From contig CAVQBC010000003.1 of the NCBI GenBank assembly GCA_963710665.1, positions 1,054,001-1,118,000 of the forward strand: a DNA stretch of 64,000 nucleotides, written 5' to 3'. The translations under genes and the position numbers were made by a program. The notes beneath the pieces are model-generated. The model ran no database searches. It saw nothing but the letters and a program-made list of their open reading frames with translations, and was not told where the DNA came from. The stretch's first letter is position 1. Each line of letters opens with the position of its first letter. This document shows, one piece after another, positions 17,613 through 26,235 of this stretch. The DNA is from CAVQBC01 sp963710665 (GTDB lineage: Bacteria > Actinomycetota > Thermoleophilia > Solirubrobacterales > Solirubrobacteraceae).

Positions 17613-18098
17613 TCAGCTCCCTGTGTCGCCGGCCGGCTCGAGCGGGTGGCCCGCGGCCCAGCGGATCGCCTTGACGATGTTCTGGTAGCCCGTGCAGCGG
17701 CAGATCTGGCCCGAGATGGCCTCACGGATCTCCGCATCGCTGGGGTTCGGATTGGTGTCGAGCAGCGCGCGGGCGGTCATCATCATGCCCGGCGTGCAGA
17801 ACCCGCACTGGAGCCCGTGCTCCTCGATGAAGCCCTGCTGGACGGGGTCGAGCGTGCCGTCGCGCTCGAGGCTCTCGACGGTGCGGACGGCGTGTCCACC
17901 GGCCATCGCCGCGAGCACCGTGCACGACTTCACCGGCTCGTCGTCCATCAGGACGACGCAGGTGCCGCAGTTGGACGTGTCGCAGCCCCAATGGGTCCCG
18001 GTGAGGCCGAGCTCGTCGCGCAGGAAGTGGACGAGCAGCAGGCGCGGCTCGATCTCGCGCGTGACCTCGTCCCCGTTGACGGTCAGGGTGACCTGCAC
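17613..18098 (-). CDS. coxS: CO dehydrogenase small subunit, 2x[2Fe-2S]
   Basis: 161 residues. All eight cluster ligands are present: Cys39, 44, 47 and 59 for the plant-type cluster (WGCDTSNCGTC) and Cys98, 101, 133 and 135 for the second (CGFC and CRCTGY). It passes electrons from the Mo site in CoxL to FAD in CoxM. GTG 18098 has a strong GGAGGAG ribosome site 2 bases upstream. Confidence 0.96.
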   Translation of the reverse strand: MQVTLTVNGDEVTREIEPRLLLVHFLRDELGLTGTHWGCDTSNCGTCVVLMDDEPVKSCTVLAAMAGGHAVRTVESLERDGTLDPVQQGFIEEHGLQCGFCTPGMMMTARALLDTNPNPSDAEIREAISGQICRCTGYQNIVKAIRWAAGHPLEPAGDTGS

Positions 18099-18106
18099 GC
18101 CTCCTC

Positions 18107-18976
18107 CTATCCGCGCAGTGCGCGCTCGACGGCGCGACGCAGCGCTCGCTGGGTGAGCTCGGACGCCAGGTGGCGCTTGTAGTCCTCCGGGCCCCGCTGG
18201 TCCGAGGCCGGGCTCGAGTCCTCGGCCGCGATCCGGCCGGCCTCCGCGAAGGCCTCCTCCGACGGCGGCTTGCCGCGCAGCGCGGCCTCCGCGCGCGTGG
18301 CGTGCGTCGCGTCGCTGCCGAGCCCGGCCAGGCCGAGGCCCGCGTCGGCGATGGTGTTGCCGTCGAGCCAGACGGCCGCGCCCGCCGCGGCCACCGGCCA
18401 GTCGCCGGCGCGCCGCTTGACCTTCTCGTACGCGCTGCCGTGCCCGTCACGGAGCGCGAAGCGCACCTCGACGAGCATCTCGTCGGCGCCGACCGCGGTC
18501 TCGTAGGCGCCCTGGTGGAACTCGTCCATGTCGACGACCCGCTCGCCGCCGGGGCTGCGGATCACCGCGCGCGCGCCGAGCGCGGAGCACACCGCGGAGA
18601 GGTCCTCGGAGGGATCGGCCTGGCACAGCGCGCCGCCGATCGTGCCGCGGTTGCGCACGACCGGGTCGGCGATCAGCTGCTCGGCCTCGCGGATCATCGG
18701 CAGCCGCTCGGCGAGCAGCTCCGAGTCGAGCAGGTCGCGGTGGCGGGTGAGGGCGCCGATGCGCACCTCGCCGCCGGACGGCTCGATGTACGCGAGCTCG
18801 TCCAGGTCGTTGATGTCGATCAGGTACTCCGGCGCCGCGATCCGGAGCTTCATCATCGGCAGCAGGCTGTGCCCGCCCGCGACGATGCGCGCCTCCGGTC
18901 CGAGGCGCCCGAGCAGCTCGAGCGCGTGGTCGACGCTGGTCGCGCGCTCGTACTCGAATGGTGCTGGGACCTGCAC
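18107..18976 (-). CDS. coxM: CO dehydrogenase medium subunit, FAD-binding
   Basis: 289 residues. Flavin motifs AGGHS (33-37) and TIGGA (112-116) are at the places seen in characterised CoxM. It takes electrons from CoxS and passes them to quinone. GTG 18976 has GAGGAG 6 bases upstream. It is the first gene of the cox operon, 9 bases before coxS, and faces the LysR gene across a promoter region with a clear dyad (19052-19077). Confidence 0.95.
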   Translation of the reverse strand: MQVPAPFEYERATSVDHALELLGRLGPEARIVAGGHSLLPMMKLRIAAPEYLIDINDLDELAYIEPSGGEVRIGALTRHRDLLDSELLAERLPMIREAEQLIADPVVRNRGTIGGALCQADPSEDLSAVCSALGARAVIRSPGGERVVDMDEFHQGAYETAVGADEMLVEVRFALRDGHGSAYEKVKRRAGDWPVAAAGAAVWLDGNTIADAGLGLAGLGSDATHATRAEAALRGKPPSEEAFAEAGRIAAEDSSPASDQRGPEDYKRHLASELTQRALRRAVERALRG

Positions 18977-19051
18977 CTGTGCTCCTCTCTAAAAGCGGCG
19001 CCACCGGCGCCGCGCGTCCGAGCGTCCCACGGTATTCTGGGGCGGTCAAGG

Positions 19052-19077
19052 CCGTCTTAGGTGAAGGCTTAAGACGG
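19052..19077. promoter_or_regulatory. LysR-type dyad operator of the cox operon
   Basis: CCGTCTTA (19052-19059) and TAAGACGG (19070-19077) form a perfect 8-bp inverted repeat with a 10-base spacer. It contains the T-N-A layout of LysR binding sites and sits 11 bases before the regulator start and 76 bases before coxM. Confidence 0.65.
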
Positions 19078-19087
19078 TGGATGCCCG

Positions 19088-20053
19088 GTGACGCTCCCGC
19101 AGCTCCGCTCCTTTGCCACGGTCGCCCGCCTGGGCTCGGTGAAGGCGGCCGCCCGGACTCTGGGGGTCTCCGAGCCGGCCGTGTCGGAGGCCGTCGCCTC
19201 CCTGCGCCGGGAGCTCGGCGACGAGCTCTACGTGCGCCGCGGCGGCGGGATCGCGCTCACGCCGGGCGGGACGCGGCTGGCCGCCGCCGCGGCGGAGATC
19301 CTCGGACTCGCCGACGACGCCCGCCGCGCCGTGCGCGAGGCGCGGGGGGAGAGCGCGCTGCTGCGGGTCGCCGCGACCAGCGAGGTGCACGAGCACGTCG
19401 CCCCGGCGCTGCTCGACGCGTTCACGCGCCGCTCACCGCACACTGAGGTGGCGGTGCAGATGGAGCCGGGCGAGGTCTTCGCCCGCCTGCTCACCGATCG
19501 GCTGGCCGACGTCACGCTCGGCCCGCGCCCGCCCGGCGACGCGGCCGGCCTCGAGTCGGTGCCGTTCCTGCGCTACCGGCTCGTGGTCGTGGCGGCGCCC
19601 GGGCACCCGCTGGCGGGGCGCCGCGCGATCCCGGCGGAGGCGCTCGGCCGCGAGCACTGGCTGGTCGGGCCCTCGGGCGCGACGCCCGGCACGCCCGCCG
19701 GCGACCTGCTCGCCCGCCGGCGCCTGGGCGGCGTCGAGGTGCGCGCCTTCCCGAGCCACGCCGCCGCGGCGGCCGCCGCCGCGGCGGGCCGCGGCGTGCT
19801 CCCGGCGATCGCCCATACGGTGCTCGACGAGCTGCGCCGGCGGGCGCTCGTCACGCTCGACGTGGAGGGGACGCCGGTCGACGGCCTGCTCTACGCGACG
19901 CTGCTCGCGCCCGCCCGCCGCCCGCCGGCGGCGTGGGCGTTCCGGCGCTTCGTCGCGACGCCGGAGGCGACGCAGGCGATGCTGGCGCGGCCGGGCGGCG
20001 TGCCGGCGGCGCGCTTCCGCCCGCCGGTGTACGTGACCCTCTGGTCGGGTTAG
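19088..20053 (+). CDS. LysR-family regulator, probably of the cox operon
   Basis: 321 residues. The N-terminal winged helix (LPQLRSFATVARLGSVKAAARTLGVSEPAVSEAVASLRRELG) and a periplasmic-binding-like effector domain are clear. It probably binds the dyad at 19052-19077, repressing itself and switching on coxMSL when its effector is present. The effector is unknown; characterised CO sensors are of other families (CooA, RcoM). GTG 19088 is the only start giving the full HTH. The end is unusually Pro/Arg-rich. Confidence 0.9.
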   Translation: MTLPQLRSFATVARLGSVKAAARTLGVSEPAVSEAVASLRRELGDELYVRRGGGIALTPGGTRLAAAAAEILGLADDARRAVREARGESALLRVAATSEVHEHVAPALLDAFTRRSPHTEVAVQMEPGEVFARLLTDRLADVTLGPRPPGDAAGLESVPFLRYRLVVVAAPGHPLAGRRAIPAEALGREHWLVGPSGATPGTPAGDLLARRRLGGVEVRAFPSHAAAAAAAAAGRGVLPAIAHTVLDELRRRALVTLDVEGTPVDGLLYATLLAPARRPPAAWAFRRFVATPEATQAMLARPGGVPAARFRPPVYVTLWSG

Positions 20054-21460
20054 CTAACCGATGCGCACGCGCGGCCCGGCGTCGCCACCGAAGACGACCC
20101 GGTAGTCCGCGCGGCGGTCGACCGCGAACCGGTAGCGCCCGCCGCCGGCCACCTTCGTGCGGGCGACGTCGACCCAGCGGCCGCGCTCGGCCCGCTGGAC
20201 GAGCAACGGGGCGCCCCGCGTGGCGGGCCGGACCCGGCCCGCGATCGCGCCCACCGGCCGGCGCGCGCCGGCCGCCCTGGCGGTCGGCGTCGCGGGCGGC
20301 GGGTCGGAGTCGCGCGAGCTGATCGACGTGAAGAACGCCCACGTGTCGTAGAGACCGAAGCGCGCGCGCAGCGTGGCGCCGTCGACGCGAGTACGGCCGC
20401 GGGTGCCGACGATCTCCGCGCTGACGATCCGCGGCGAGACGCCGCGGTCGAGGACGTCGATGCCGCGGAAGCCGCCCTTGACGAGGCCGCCGAGCTTGCC
20501 CCGCGCGCTCGACAGGCTCATGCGGATCGGCCCCCAGCGGTGTCGCGGCGAGGACTCGTAGGGGTCATCGACCGACTGCAGCCACGGCACCGGCTCGCGC
20601 CCGAGCGAGGTGTTCTCGACGTTCTCGGTCCGCCCGCCGGAGGTGGAGAAGAAGTACGTCGTCACCGGGTTGCCCTGGTAGGTGACGACCTCGCCCGCCG
20701 TCTGGCGCACCGCCTCGGTCGTGGACGGCTGCTCGACCCCGACGCCGCCGTAGACCTGCGACCGGGTGTCCGGATACTGGTCGAAGCCCGCGCCGGCCTT
20801 GGAGGTCGTGATCGCGTAGCTGCGTGCGGCCACGGCCTGGGCCTTGAGCGCCTCGAGCGGCCACGACGCGGGCGACTCGGCGGGGACGACGCCCTGCAGG
20901 TAGTCGTCCAGCCCCACCGCGTTGATCGCGGTGACGCCGCCCAGCGCGTCGGCGCGGAACTCGACCGAGCCGCGGTACGCGCCGTCGCTGCGCCCGTTGC
21001 CGGCCGGGCCGCGGAGCGTGATCGGCGTGGCGCCGGAGACCACCAGCGGGGAGCTGAACGCGCCGAGGCGCCGCCCCTTGGGCGAGACGAGCCACACGCT
21101 CGAGTCGCTGCGGCGGCGCACCGAGTACGTGCTGCCGGGCGACAGGTTGCGGGTGCCGGCGCGCGTCGCGCCGGTGAAGGACGAGCGGGTGCGCGTCGCC
21201 TGCATGAGCACGCGCACGACGCGCCCCGAGCCGATCGAGGAGACGCCGGTCCCCGTGTAGTAGTGCCCGAGGATCGAGCGGTAGTCCGAGCCGCGCTCGG
21301 CGAAGCCCTTGGCGCCGTACTGGCTCATGCCGACGCCGTGTCCCCAGCCCGCGCCGCGGATCGTCAGGCGCGAGGATGCGGCCGACGCGGCCGCCGCCGG
21401 CAGCAGGCAGGCCAGCACGGCGAGCACGAGCAGGAGCAGGCGAGAACGGGGACGGGCCAT
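20054..21460 (-). CDS. Secreted SpoIID/LytB-domain protein with permuted layout
   Basis: 468 residues. A signal peptide (residues 7-27) leads directly into GWGHGVGMSQYGAKGFAERGSDYRSILGHYYTGT (about 39-72), a motif that ends the SpoIID domain in Bacillus. The domain core LDDYLQGVVPAESPASWPLEALKAQAVAARSYA follows at about 185-215, then STSGGRT, and a Pro-rich tail with a small beta domain. SpoIID cleaves denuded peptidoglycan; LytB enhances an amidase. No spore genes are nearby, so a wall-remodelling role is inferred. ATG 21460 is chosen; GTG 21478 is possible. Confidence 0.85.
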   Translation of the reverse strand: MARPRSRLLLLVLAVLACLLPAAAASAASSRLTIRGAGWGHGVGMSQYGAKGFAERGSDYRSILGHYYTGTGVSSIGSGRVVRVLMQATRTRSSFTGATRAGTRNLSPGSTYSVRRRSDSSVWLVSPKGRRLGAFSSPLVVSGATPITLRGPAGNGRSDGAYRGSVEFRADALGGVTAINAVGLDDYLQGVVPAESPASWPLEALKAQAVAARSYAITTSKAGAGFDQYPDTRSQVYGGVGVEQPSTTEAVRQTAGEVVTYQGNPVTTYFFSTSGGRTENVENTSLGREPVPWLQSVDDPYESSPRHRWGPIRMSLSSARGKLGGLVKGGFRGIDVLDRGVSPRIVSAEIVGTRGRTRVDGATLRARFGLYDTWAFFTSISSRDSDPPPATPTARAAGARRPVGAIAGRVRPATRGAPLLVQRAERGRWVDVARTKVAGGGRYRFAVDRRADYRVVFGGDAGPRVRIG

Positions 21461-21544
21461 CGCGAGCGGGGCGGTCACGTTAGCCGGACACGCCGGTCGG
21501 GGCAGAAGTTTCGGAATCGACATGAAGGTGCGTGGACGGTGAAC

Positions 21545-21602
21545 GGGCCCGGCTTCGCCGGGCCTTGCAAGATCGGCTTCGCCGATCTCGGAAAGGTGAC
21601 CT
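21545..21602 (+). promoter_or_regulatory. Two-hairpin leader, copy A (before the ThDP decarboxylase)
   Basis: Hairpin 1 pairs 21546-21553 with 21557-21564; hairpin 2 pairs 21570-21577 with 21581-21588; both have a TTC loop in a GGCTTCGCC top. Then comes GGAAAGGTGACCT and ATGGGTGA at the start codon. A second copy with the same order lies at 40951-41012. As the upstream gene runs the other way, it cannot be that gene's terminator. Confidence 0.6.
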
Positions 21603-23249
21603 ATGGGTGAGGAGCGCAAGGCATCGGATCTGTTCGTGGAGTGCCTCGAGGCGGAGGGCGTCAAGTACGTATTCGGCATCCCGGGTGAGGAGACGCTGGA
21701 CCTCAACGAATCGCTCGAACGCTCGTCGGTCGACTTCATTCCAGTTCGACACGAACAGGGCGGGGCCTACATGGCCGACATGTACGGCCGGCTGACGCAG
21801 CGCGCCGGGGTCTGCCTGGGGACGCTCGGCCCGGGCGCCACGAACCTCGTCACCGCCATCGCGGACGCGTTCCTCGACCGCTCGCCGGTCGTCGCGCTGA
21901 CCGGCCAGGCGGACCTCGAGCGCATGCACAAGGAGTCCCACCAGCACATCGACGTGGTCTCGATGCTCAAGCCGGTGACCAAGTGGAACGCGCGGCTCTC
22001 GAACCCGCGGATCATCCCCGAGGTCGTGCGCAAGGCGTTCAAGGTCGCCGAGGGGCAGAAGCCGGGCCCCGCGCACATCGAGCTGCCGGAGGACGTGATG
22101 ATCGCGCCGGTCGCCGCCGACCCGCTGCCGGCCAACGAGGGACCGCGGCCGGAGCCGTCGGCCAAGGAGCTCTTCCGCGCGGCCGAGGTCATCCGCGGCG
22201 CGATCAACCCGATCGTGCTGGCCGGCAACGGGGTCGCGCGCGCCGGCGCCGCGCCCGCGCTGCGCGACTTCGCCCGGGCCACCGGCATCGGCGTCGCCGA
22301 GACCTTCATGGGCAAGGGCGCGCTGGACTACCAGGACCCACACGCGCTCGGCACCGTCGGGCTGCAGTCGCGCGACTACTCGCTGGCGGGCTTCGAGGAC
22401 GCCGACGTGGTCATCACGGTCGGCTACGACCTCGTCGAGCACGCGCCCGTGCACTGGAACCCGGGCGGCGACAAGAGGATCGTGTGCATCGATACCACCC
22501 CATCGGAGGTCGACGCGCACTTCCTCACCGAGGTCGACCTGATCGGCGACATCTACCACAGCCTGTCCCGCCTGGCCGAGGAGCTGCGGGACCTGCGCCA
22601 CACGGTCGAGCACTCGCGGCTCGACGACATCGTGCTCGGCCGCTTCGAGGCCGCGCGGGAGGACGACGCGTTCCCCGTCCAGCCGCCGCGCGCGTTGTGG
22701 GAGATCCGCCGCGCGCTCGGGCCCTGCGACATCCTCGTGTCCGACGTCGGGCTGCACAAGCTGTGGATCGCGCGCATGTTCCCCGCGCACGAGCCCAACA
22801 CGGTCCTGATCGCCAACGGGCTCGCGGGGATGGGCTTCGCGCTGCCCTCGGCGATCGCCGCCAAGCTCGTGCACCCGGACCGCCGGGTCGTGACGGTCAG
22901 CGGTGACGGCGGCTTCCTGATGAACTGCCAGGAGCTCGAGACGGCCGTGCGCCTGCGCACGCCCGTCGTCAACGTGATCTGGGAGAACGCAAGCTTCGGC
23001 TCGATCGTGTGGAAGCAGGACAAGCGCTTCGGCCGCCACTTCGGCACCGACTTCACGAACCCCGACTTCGTCAAGCTGGCCGACGCGTTCGGGATGCCGG
23101 CGTGGCGCTGCGAGTCGGTCGAGGACTTCCCCCGGCACCTGGCGCACGCGCTCACGCTGGAGCTTCCGTCCCTGATCGTGCTCCCGATCGACTACTCGAT
23201 CGACGTATCCATCTCGGAAGAACTCGGAACGGAGACTGTGGTCGCATGA
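21603..23249 (+). CDS. ThDP-dependent decarboxylase, acetolactate-synthase-like; possible 2-oxoglutarate decarboxylase
   Basis: 548 residues. The ThDP-activating Glu51 is in PVRHEQGGAYMADMYGRLT; the metal motif GDGGFLMNCQELETA starts at residue 434. General annotation would be acetolactate synthase large subunit. The ETFMGKGAL, GLQSRDYS, GYDLVEHAPVHWNP and SDVGLHKLWIAR segments, and the ATGA-coupled succinate-semialdehyde dehydrogenase, recall the cyanobacterial pair in which the AlsS-like enzyme decarboxylates 2-oxoglutarate to succinic semialdehyde. No regulatory small subunit gene (ilvN) is near. Substrate assignment is inference. A hairpin leader precedes it. Confidence 0.85.
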   Translation: MGEERKASDLFVECLEAEGVKYVFGIPGEETLDLNESLERSSVDFIPVRHEQGGAYMADMYGRLTQRAGVCLGTLGPGATNLVTAIADAFLDRSPVVALTGQADLERMHKESHQHIDVVSMLKPVTKWNARLSNPRIIPEVVRKAFKVAEGQKPGPAHIELPEDVMIAPVAADPLPANEGPRPEPSAKELFRAAEVIRGAINPIVLAGNGVARAGAAPALRDFARATGIGVAETFMGKGALDYQDPHALGTVGLQSRDYSLAGFEDADVVITVGYDLVEHAPVHWNPGGDKRIVCIDTTPSEVDAHFLTEVDLIGDIYHSLSRLAEELRDLRHTVEHSRLDDIVLGRFEAAREDDAFPVQPPRALWEIRRALGPCDILVSDVGLHKLWIARMFPAHEPNTVLIANGLAGMGFALPSAIAAKLVHPDRRVVTVSGDGGFLMNCQELETAVRLRTPVVNVIWENASFGSIVWKQDKRFGRHFGTDFTNPDFVKLADAFGMPAWRCESVEDFPRHLAHALTLELPSLIVLPIDYSIDVSISEELGTETVVA

Positions 23250-24715
23250 GCATCACCATCGAACAGGAGAAGACCGTCGTCGACGGCGTTCCCACGCAGC
23301 TGTTCATCGGCGGGGAGTGGCGCGACGGCACGGGCGGCCGGACCCTCGACGTCGAGGACCCCTCGACCGGCGAGGCGATCGCCGCGGTCGCCGACGCCAC
23401 CCCCGAGGACGCCGTCGCGGCGCTCGACGCCGCCTGCGCCGTCCAGGACGAGTGGGCGGCGCACCCGCCGCGCGAGCGCGGCGAGATCCTCCGGCGCGCG
23501 TTCGAGGCGATCGTCGCGCGCACCGACGAGCTGGCGCTCGTGATGACCCTCGAGATGGGCAAGCCGCTCGCGGAGTCCAAGGCGGAGGTCGCCTACGCGG
23601 CGGAGTTCCTCCGCTGGTTCTCCGAGGAGGCCGTGCGCATCGAGGGCCGCTTCGCGACCGCGCCCAACGGGCAGGGCCGCCTGCTCACCATGCGCCAGCC
23701 GGTGGGGCCGTGCTACGCGATCACGCCGTGGAACTTCCCGATGGCGATGGGGACGCGCAAGATCGGCCCCGCGGTCGCCGCGGGCTGCACGATGGTGATC
23801 AAGCCGGCGCAGCAGACGCCGCTGTCGATGTACGCGCTGGCCGAGATCCTGCAGGAGGCCGGGCTCCCGCCGGGCGTCCTCAACGTCGTCACCTCGAGCT
23901 CCTCGAGCGACGTCTCGAAGCCGATCCTCTCCGACCCGCGGCTGCGCAAGCTCACGTTCACCGGCTCCACCGAGGTCGGCCGCAAGCTCGTCGAGCAGTC
24001 GGCGCCCGGGCTCCTGCGCACCTCGATGGAGCTGGGCGGCAACGCGCCGTTCATCGTGTTCGGAGACGCCGACGTCGACGCCGCGGTCGAGGGCGCGGTG
24101 ATCGCGAAGATGCGCAACATCGGCGAGGCGTGCACCGCGGCCAACCGCTTCCACGTCGCCGGACGCGTGCGCGACGAGTTCACCGAGAAGCTGGCCGCCC
24201 GCCTGGCCGACATGCCGGTCGGGCGCGGCGTCGACGAGGGCGTGAAGGTCGGCCCGCTGATCGACGGGACCCAGCGCGGGAAGGTCGCAGAGCTCGTCGC
24301 CGACGCGCTCGGCAAGGGCGCCGAGGCGGTGGTCGGCGGCCGCGAGCGCGACGGCGCCGGCTACTTCTACGAGCCCACCGTGCTCGGCAACGTCGGCAGC
24401 TCGGCGCGCCTGCTCAAGGAGGAGATCTTCGGGCCGGTGGCGCCGGTCGTCGGCTTCGACGACGAGGAGGCCGCGATCGCCGCCGCCAACGACACGGAGT
24501 ACGGCCTCGTCGCCTACGTCTACACGTCGGATCTCAAGCGCGCGTTCCGCGTGTGCGAGCGGCTGCAGACCGGGATGATCGGCCTCAACCAGGGCATCGT
24601 CTCCAACGCGGCGGCGCCCTTCGGCGGCGTCAAGGCGTCGGGCTTCGGGCGCGAGGGCGGCCCCGAGGGGATCGAGGAGTACCTCGAGATCAAGTACGTG
24701 GCGATGGCGATGTAG
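23246..24715 (+). CDS. NAD(P)-dependent succinate-semialdehyde dehydrogenase family
   Basis: 489 residues of the aldehyde dehydrogenase superfamily. Catalytic Glu262 is in MELGGNAPF and Cys296 in IGEACTAANR, the GEACTAANR form typical of GabD/succinate-semialdehyde dehydrogenases. ITPWNFPMAM and the C-terminal GGVKASGFGREGG are standard. It would oxidise succinic semialdehyde to succinate, the second step after the upstream decarboxylase. ATG 23246 overlaps the decarboxylase stop by ATGA. Confidence 0.92.
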   Translation: MSITIEQEKTVVDGVPTQLFIGGEWRDGTGGRTLDVEDPSTGEAIAAVADATPEDAVAALDAACAVQDEWAAHPPRERGEILRRAFEAIVARTDELALVMTLEMGKPLAESKAEVAYAAEFLRWFSEEAVRIEGRFATAPNGQGRLLTMRQPVGPCYAITPWNFPMAMGTRKIGPAVAAGCTMVIKPAQQTPLSMYALAEILQEAGLPPGVLNVVTSSSSSDVSKPILSDPRLRKLTFTGSTEVGRKLVEQSAPGLLRTSMELGGNAPFIVFGDADVDAAVEGAVIAKMRNIGEACTAANRFHVAGRVRDEFTEKLAARLADMPVGRGVDEGVKVGPLIDGTQRGKVAELVADALGKGAEAVVGGRERDGAGYFYEPTVLGNVGSSARLLKEEIFGPVAPVVGFDDEEAAIAAANDTEYGLVAYVYTSDLKRAFRVCERLQTGMIGLNQGIVSNAAAPFGGVKASGFGREGGPEGIEEYLEIKYVAMAM

Positions 24716-24717
24716 GC

Positions 24718-25302
24718 GTGCCCGCCGCGCCGTCCCCGCTCGCGCGCGTCGAGGCCTGGTACCGGGAGGCCGTCGCCGCCGGCCTCCCCGAGCCCGACGC
24801 GATGGCCCTCGCCACCGCCGACGCGGCCGGCCGGCCGTCGGTCCGCTTCGTGCTGCTCAAGGGCGTCGACGGGCGCGGCGTGCGCTTCTTCAGCAACTAC
24901 GAGAGCCGCAAGGCCCGCGACCTCGCCGAGAACGCCCGCGCGGCGGCCGCGCTCTACTGGAACCCGCTCGGCCGCCAGATCCGCCTCGAGGGGACCGTGG
25001 AGCGGCTCGGCGAGGAGGAGTCCGACGCCTACTGGGCCTCGCGCGGACGCGGCAGCCGGATCGGCGCGTGGGCGTCGCGGCAGTCGGCGGAGCTCGCCGG
25101 CCGCGAGGAGCTCGACGCGCGCGTCGAGGAGGTGGTGGCGCGCTTCGAGGGCACCGACATCCCGCGGCCCGCCCACTGGGGCGGCTACCTGCTGCGCCCC
25201 GACGTCGTCGAGTTCTGGGCCGGCCGGCCCGACCGCCTGCACGACCGCGAGGAGTGGCGGCTGGCCGACGGCGCCTGGAGCGCCCGCCGGCTGTCGCCGT
25301 AG
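24718..25302 (+). CDS. pdxH: Pyridoxamine 5'-phosphate oxidase
   Basis: 194 residues. FMN- and substrate-binding parts are clear: RPSVRFVLLKGVDGRGVRFFSNYESRKARDL, ALYWNPLGRQIRLEG, and the C-terminal WGGYLLRPDVVEFWAGRPDRLHDR. It oxidises pyridoxamine or pyridoxine phosphate to pyridoxal phosphate. GTG 24718 lies 2 bases after the dehydrogenase stop, so it is in the same operon. Slightly short at the N-terminus compared with the E. coli enzyme, as usual in actinobacteria. Confidence 0.93.
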   Translation: MPAAPSPLARVEAWYREAVAAGLPEPDAMALATADAAGRPSVRFVLLKGVDGRGVRFFSNYESRKARDLAENARAAAALYWNPLGRQIRLEGTVERLGEEESDAYWASRGRGSRIGAWASRQSAELAGREELDARVEEVVARFEGTDIPRPAHWGGYLLRPDVVEFWAGRPDRLHDREEWRLADGAWSARRLSP

Positions 25303-25304
25303 GG

Positions 25305-25310
25305 CAGGAT
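25305..25310 (+). promoter_or_regulatory. -10-like box before the DUF5996 gene
   Basis: CAGGAT ends 7 bases before ATG 25318 with no Shine-Dalgarno, fitting the leaderless pattern seen across the window. Confidence 0.35.
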
Positions 25311-25317
25311 CTCAGTC

Positions 25318-26223
25318 ATGACCGGATGGCCGCCGCTCCCCTACGAGGCCTGGGAGCCCACGAAGCAGACGCTCCACCGCTACGCGCAGATCGTCGGCAA
25401 GCTGCGCATGTCGCTCGTGCCGTTCCGCAACCACTGGTGGCACGTGACGCTGTACGTGTCGGCGCGCGGGGTGACGACCGGCCCGATGCCCTACGGCGAC
25501 CTCACGGCCGAGGTCGAGCTCGACCTCGTCGACCACCGCCTCGCGGTTCGCACGAGCGAGGGCCGGGCCGCGAGCTTCCCGCTCCGCGACCGCCTGCCGT
25601 GCGCGCGCTTCTACCGCGACCTCTTCGACGCGCTCGAGAGCGTCGGCATCCGGGCGGCGATCAACGCCCGCCCGTACGACCTCGGCGACAGCCCCGCCTT
25701 CGCCGACGACACCGAGCACGACAGCTACGACGCCGACGCGGTCGGGCGCTGGTGGCGGATCCTGCAGCTCACCGAGCACGCGCTGGGGCGCTTCGGCTCC
25801 TCCTTCAACGGCAAGGCGAGCCCGGTGCAGCTGTTCTGGCACGGCTTCGACCTCGCCCACGCCCGCTACTCGGGCCGCCCCGCGCCGCCGCGGCCCGGGG
25901 TCGACCCCGTGACCGCCGAGGCCTACTCGCACGAGGTCATCGCGTTCGGCTGGTGGCCCGGCGACGACCGCACGACGCCCTTCCCCGCGTACTACTCCTA
26001 CACGGTCCCGGAGCCGGAGGGGCTGCGCGAGCGACCGCTCTCGCCGGCGGGGGCGGAGTGGCACGCGGCCGGCGCCGGGTCGCTCGCGATCCTGCCCTAC
26101 GACACGGTGGCGGCGGCCGGCAACCCGGCGAGCGAGCTGCTCGAGTTCTTCGAGAGCGCCTACCGGGCGGGTGCGGAGGCGGCGGGCTGGGACACCGCGG
26201 CGCTCGAGCACGCGGCCCGCTGA
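25318..26223 (+). CDS. DUF5996 family protein
   Basis: 301 residues. The N-terminal signature WPPLPYEAWEPTKQTLHRYAQIVGKLRMSLVPFRNHWWHVTLYVSARGVTT is characteristic of this uncharacterised family. No signal peptide or membrane helix is seen; the protein is rich in Trp, His and acidic residues. Function unknown. It is co-directional with pdxH, 15 bases downstream, with its own -10-like box. Confidence 0.88.
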   Translation: MTGWPPLPYEAWEPTKQTLHRYAQIVGKLRMSLVPFRNHWWHVTLYVSARGVTTGPMPYGDLTAEVELDLVDHRLAVRTSEGRAASFPLRDRLPCARFYRDLFDALESVGIRAAINARPYDLGDSPAFADDTEHDSYDADAVGRWWRILQLTEHALGRFGSSFNGKASPVQLFWHGFDLAHARYSGRPAPPRPGVDPVTAEAYSHEVIAFGWWPGDDRTTPFPAYYSYTVPEPEGLRERPLSPAGAEWHAAGAGSLAILPYDTVAAAGNPASELLEFFESAYRAGAEAAGWDTAALEHAAR

Positions 26224-26235
26224 GGGGCTGGGTGC

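Noticed and set aside
21546..21588. Leader hairpins as a terminator of the upstream gene
   Set aside because: The upstream gene is on the opposite strand and points away, so the hairpins can only belong to the rightward message.
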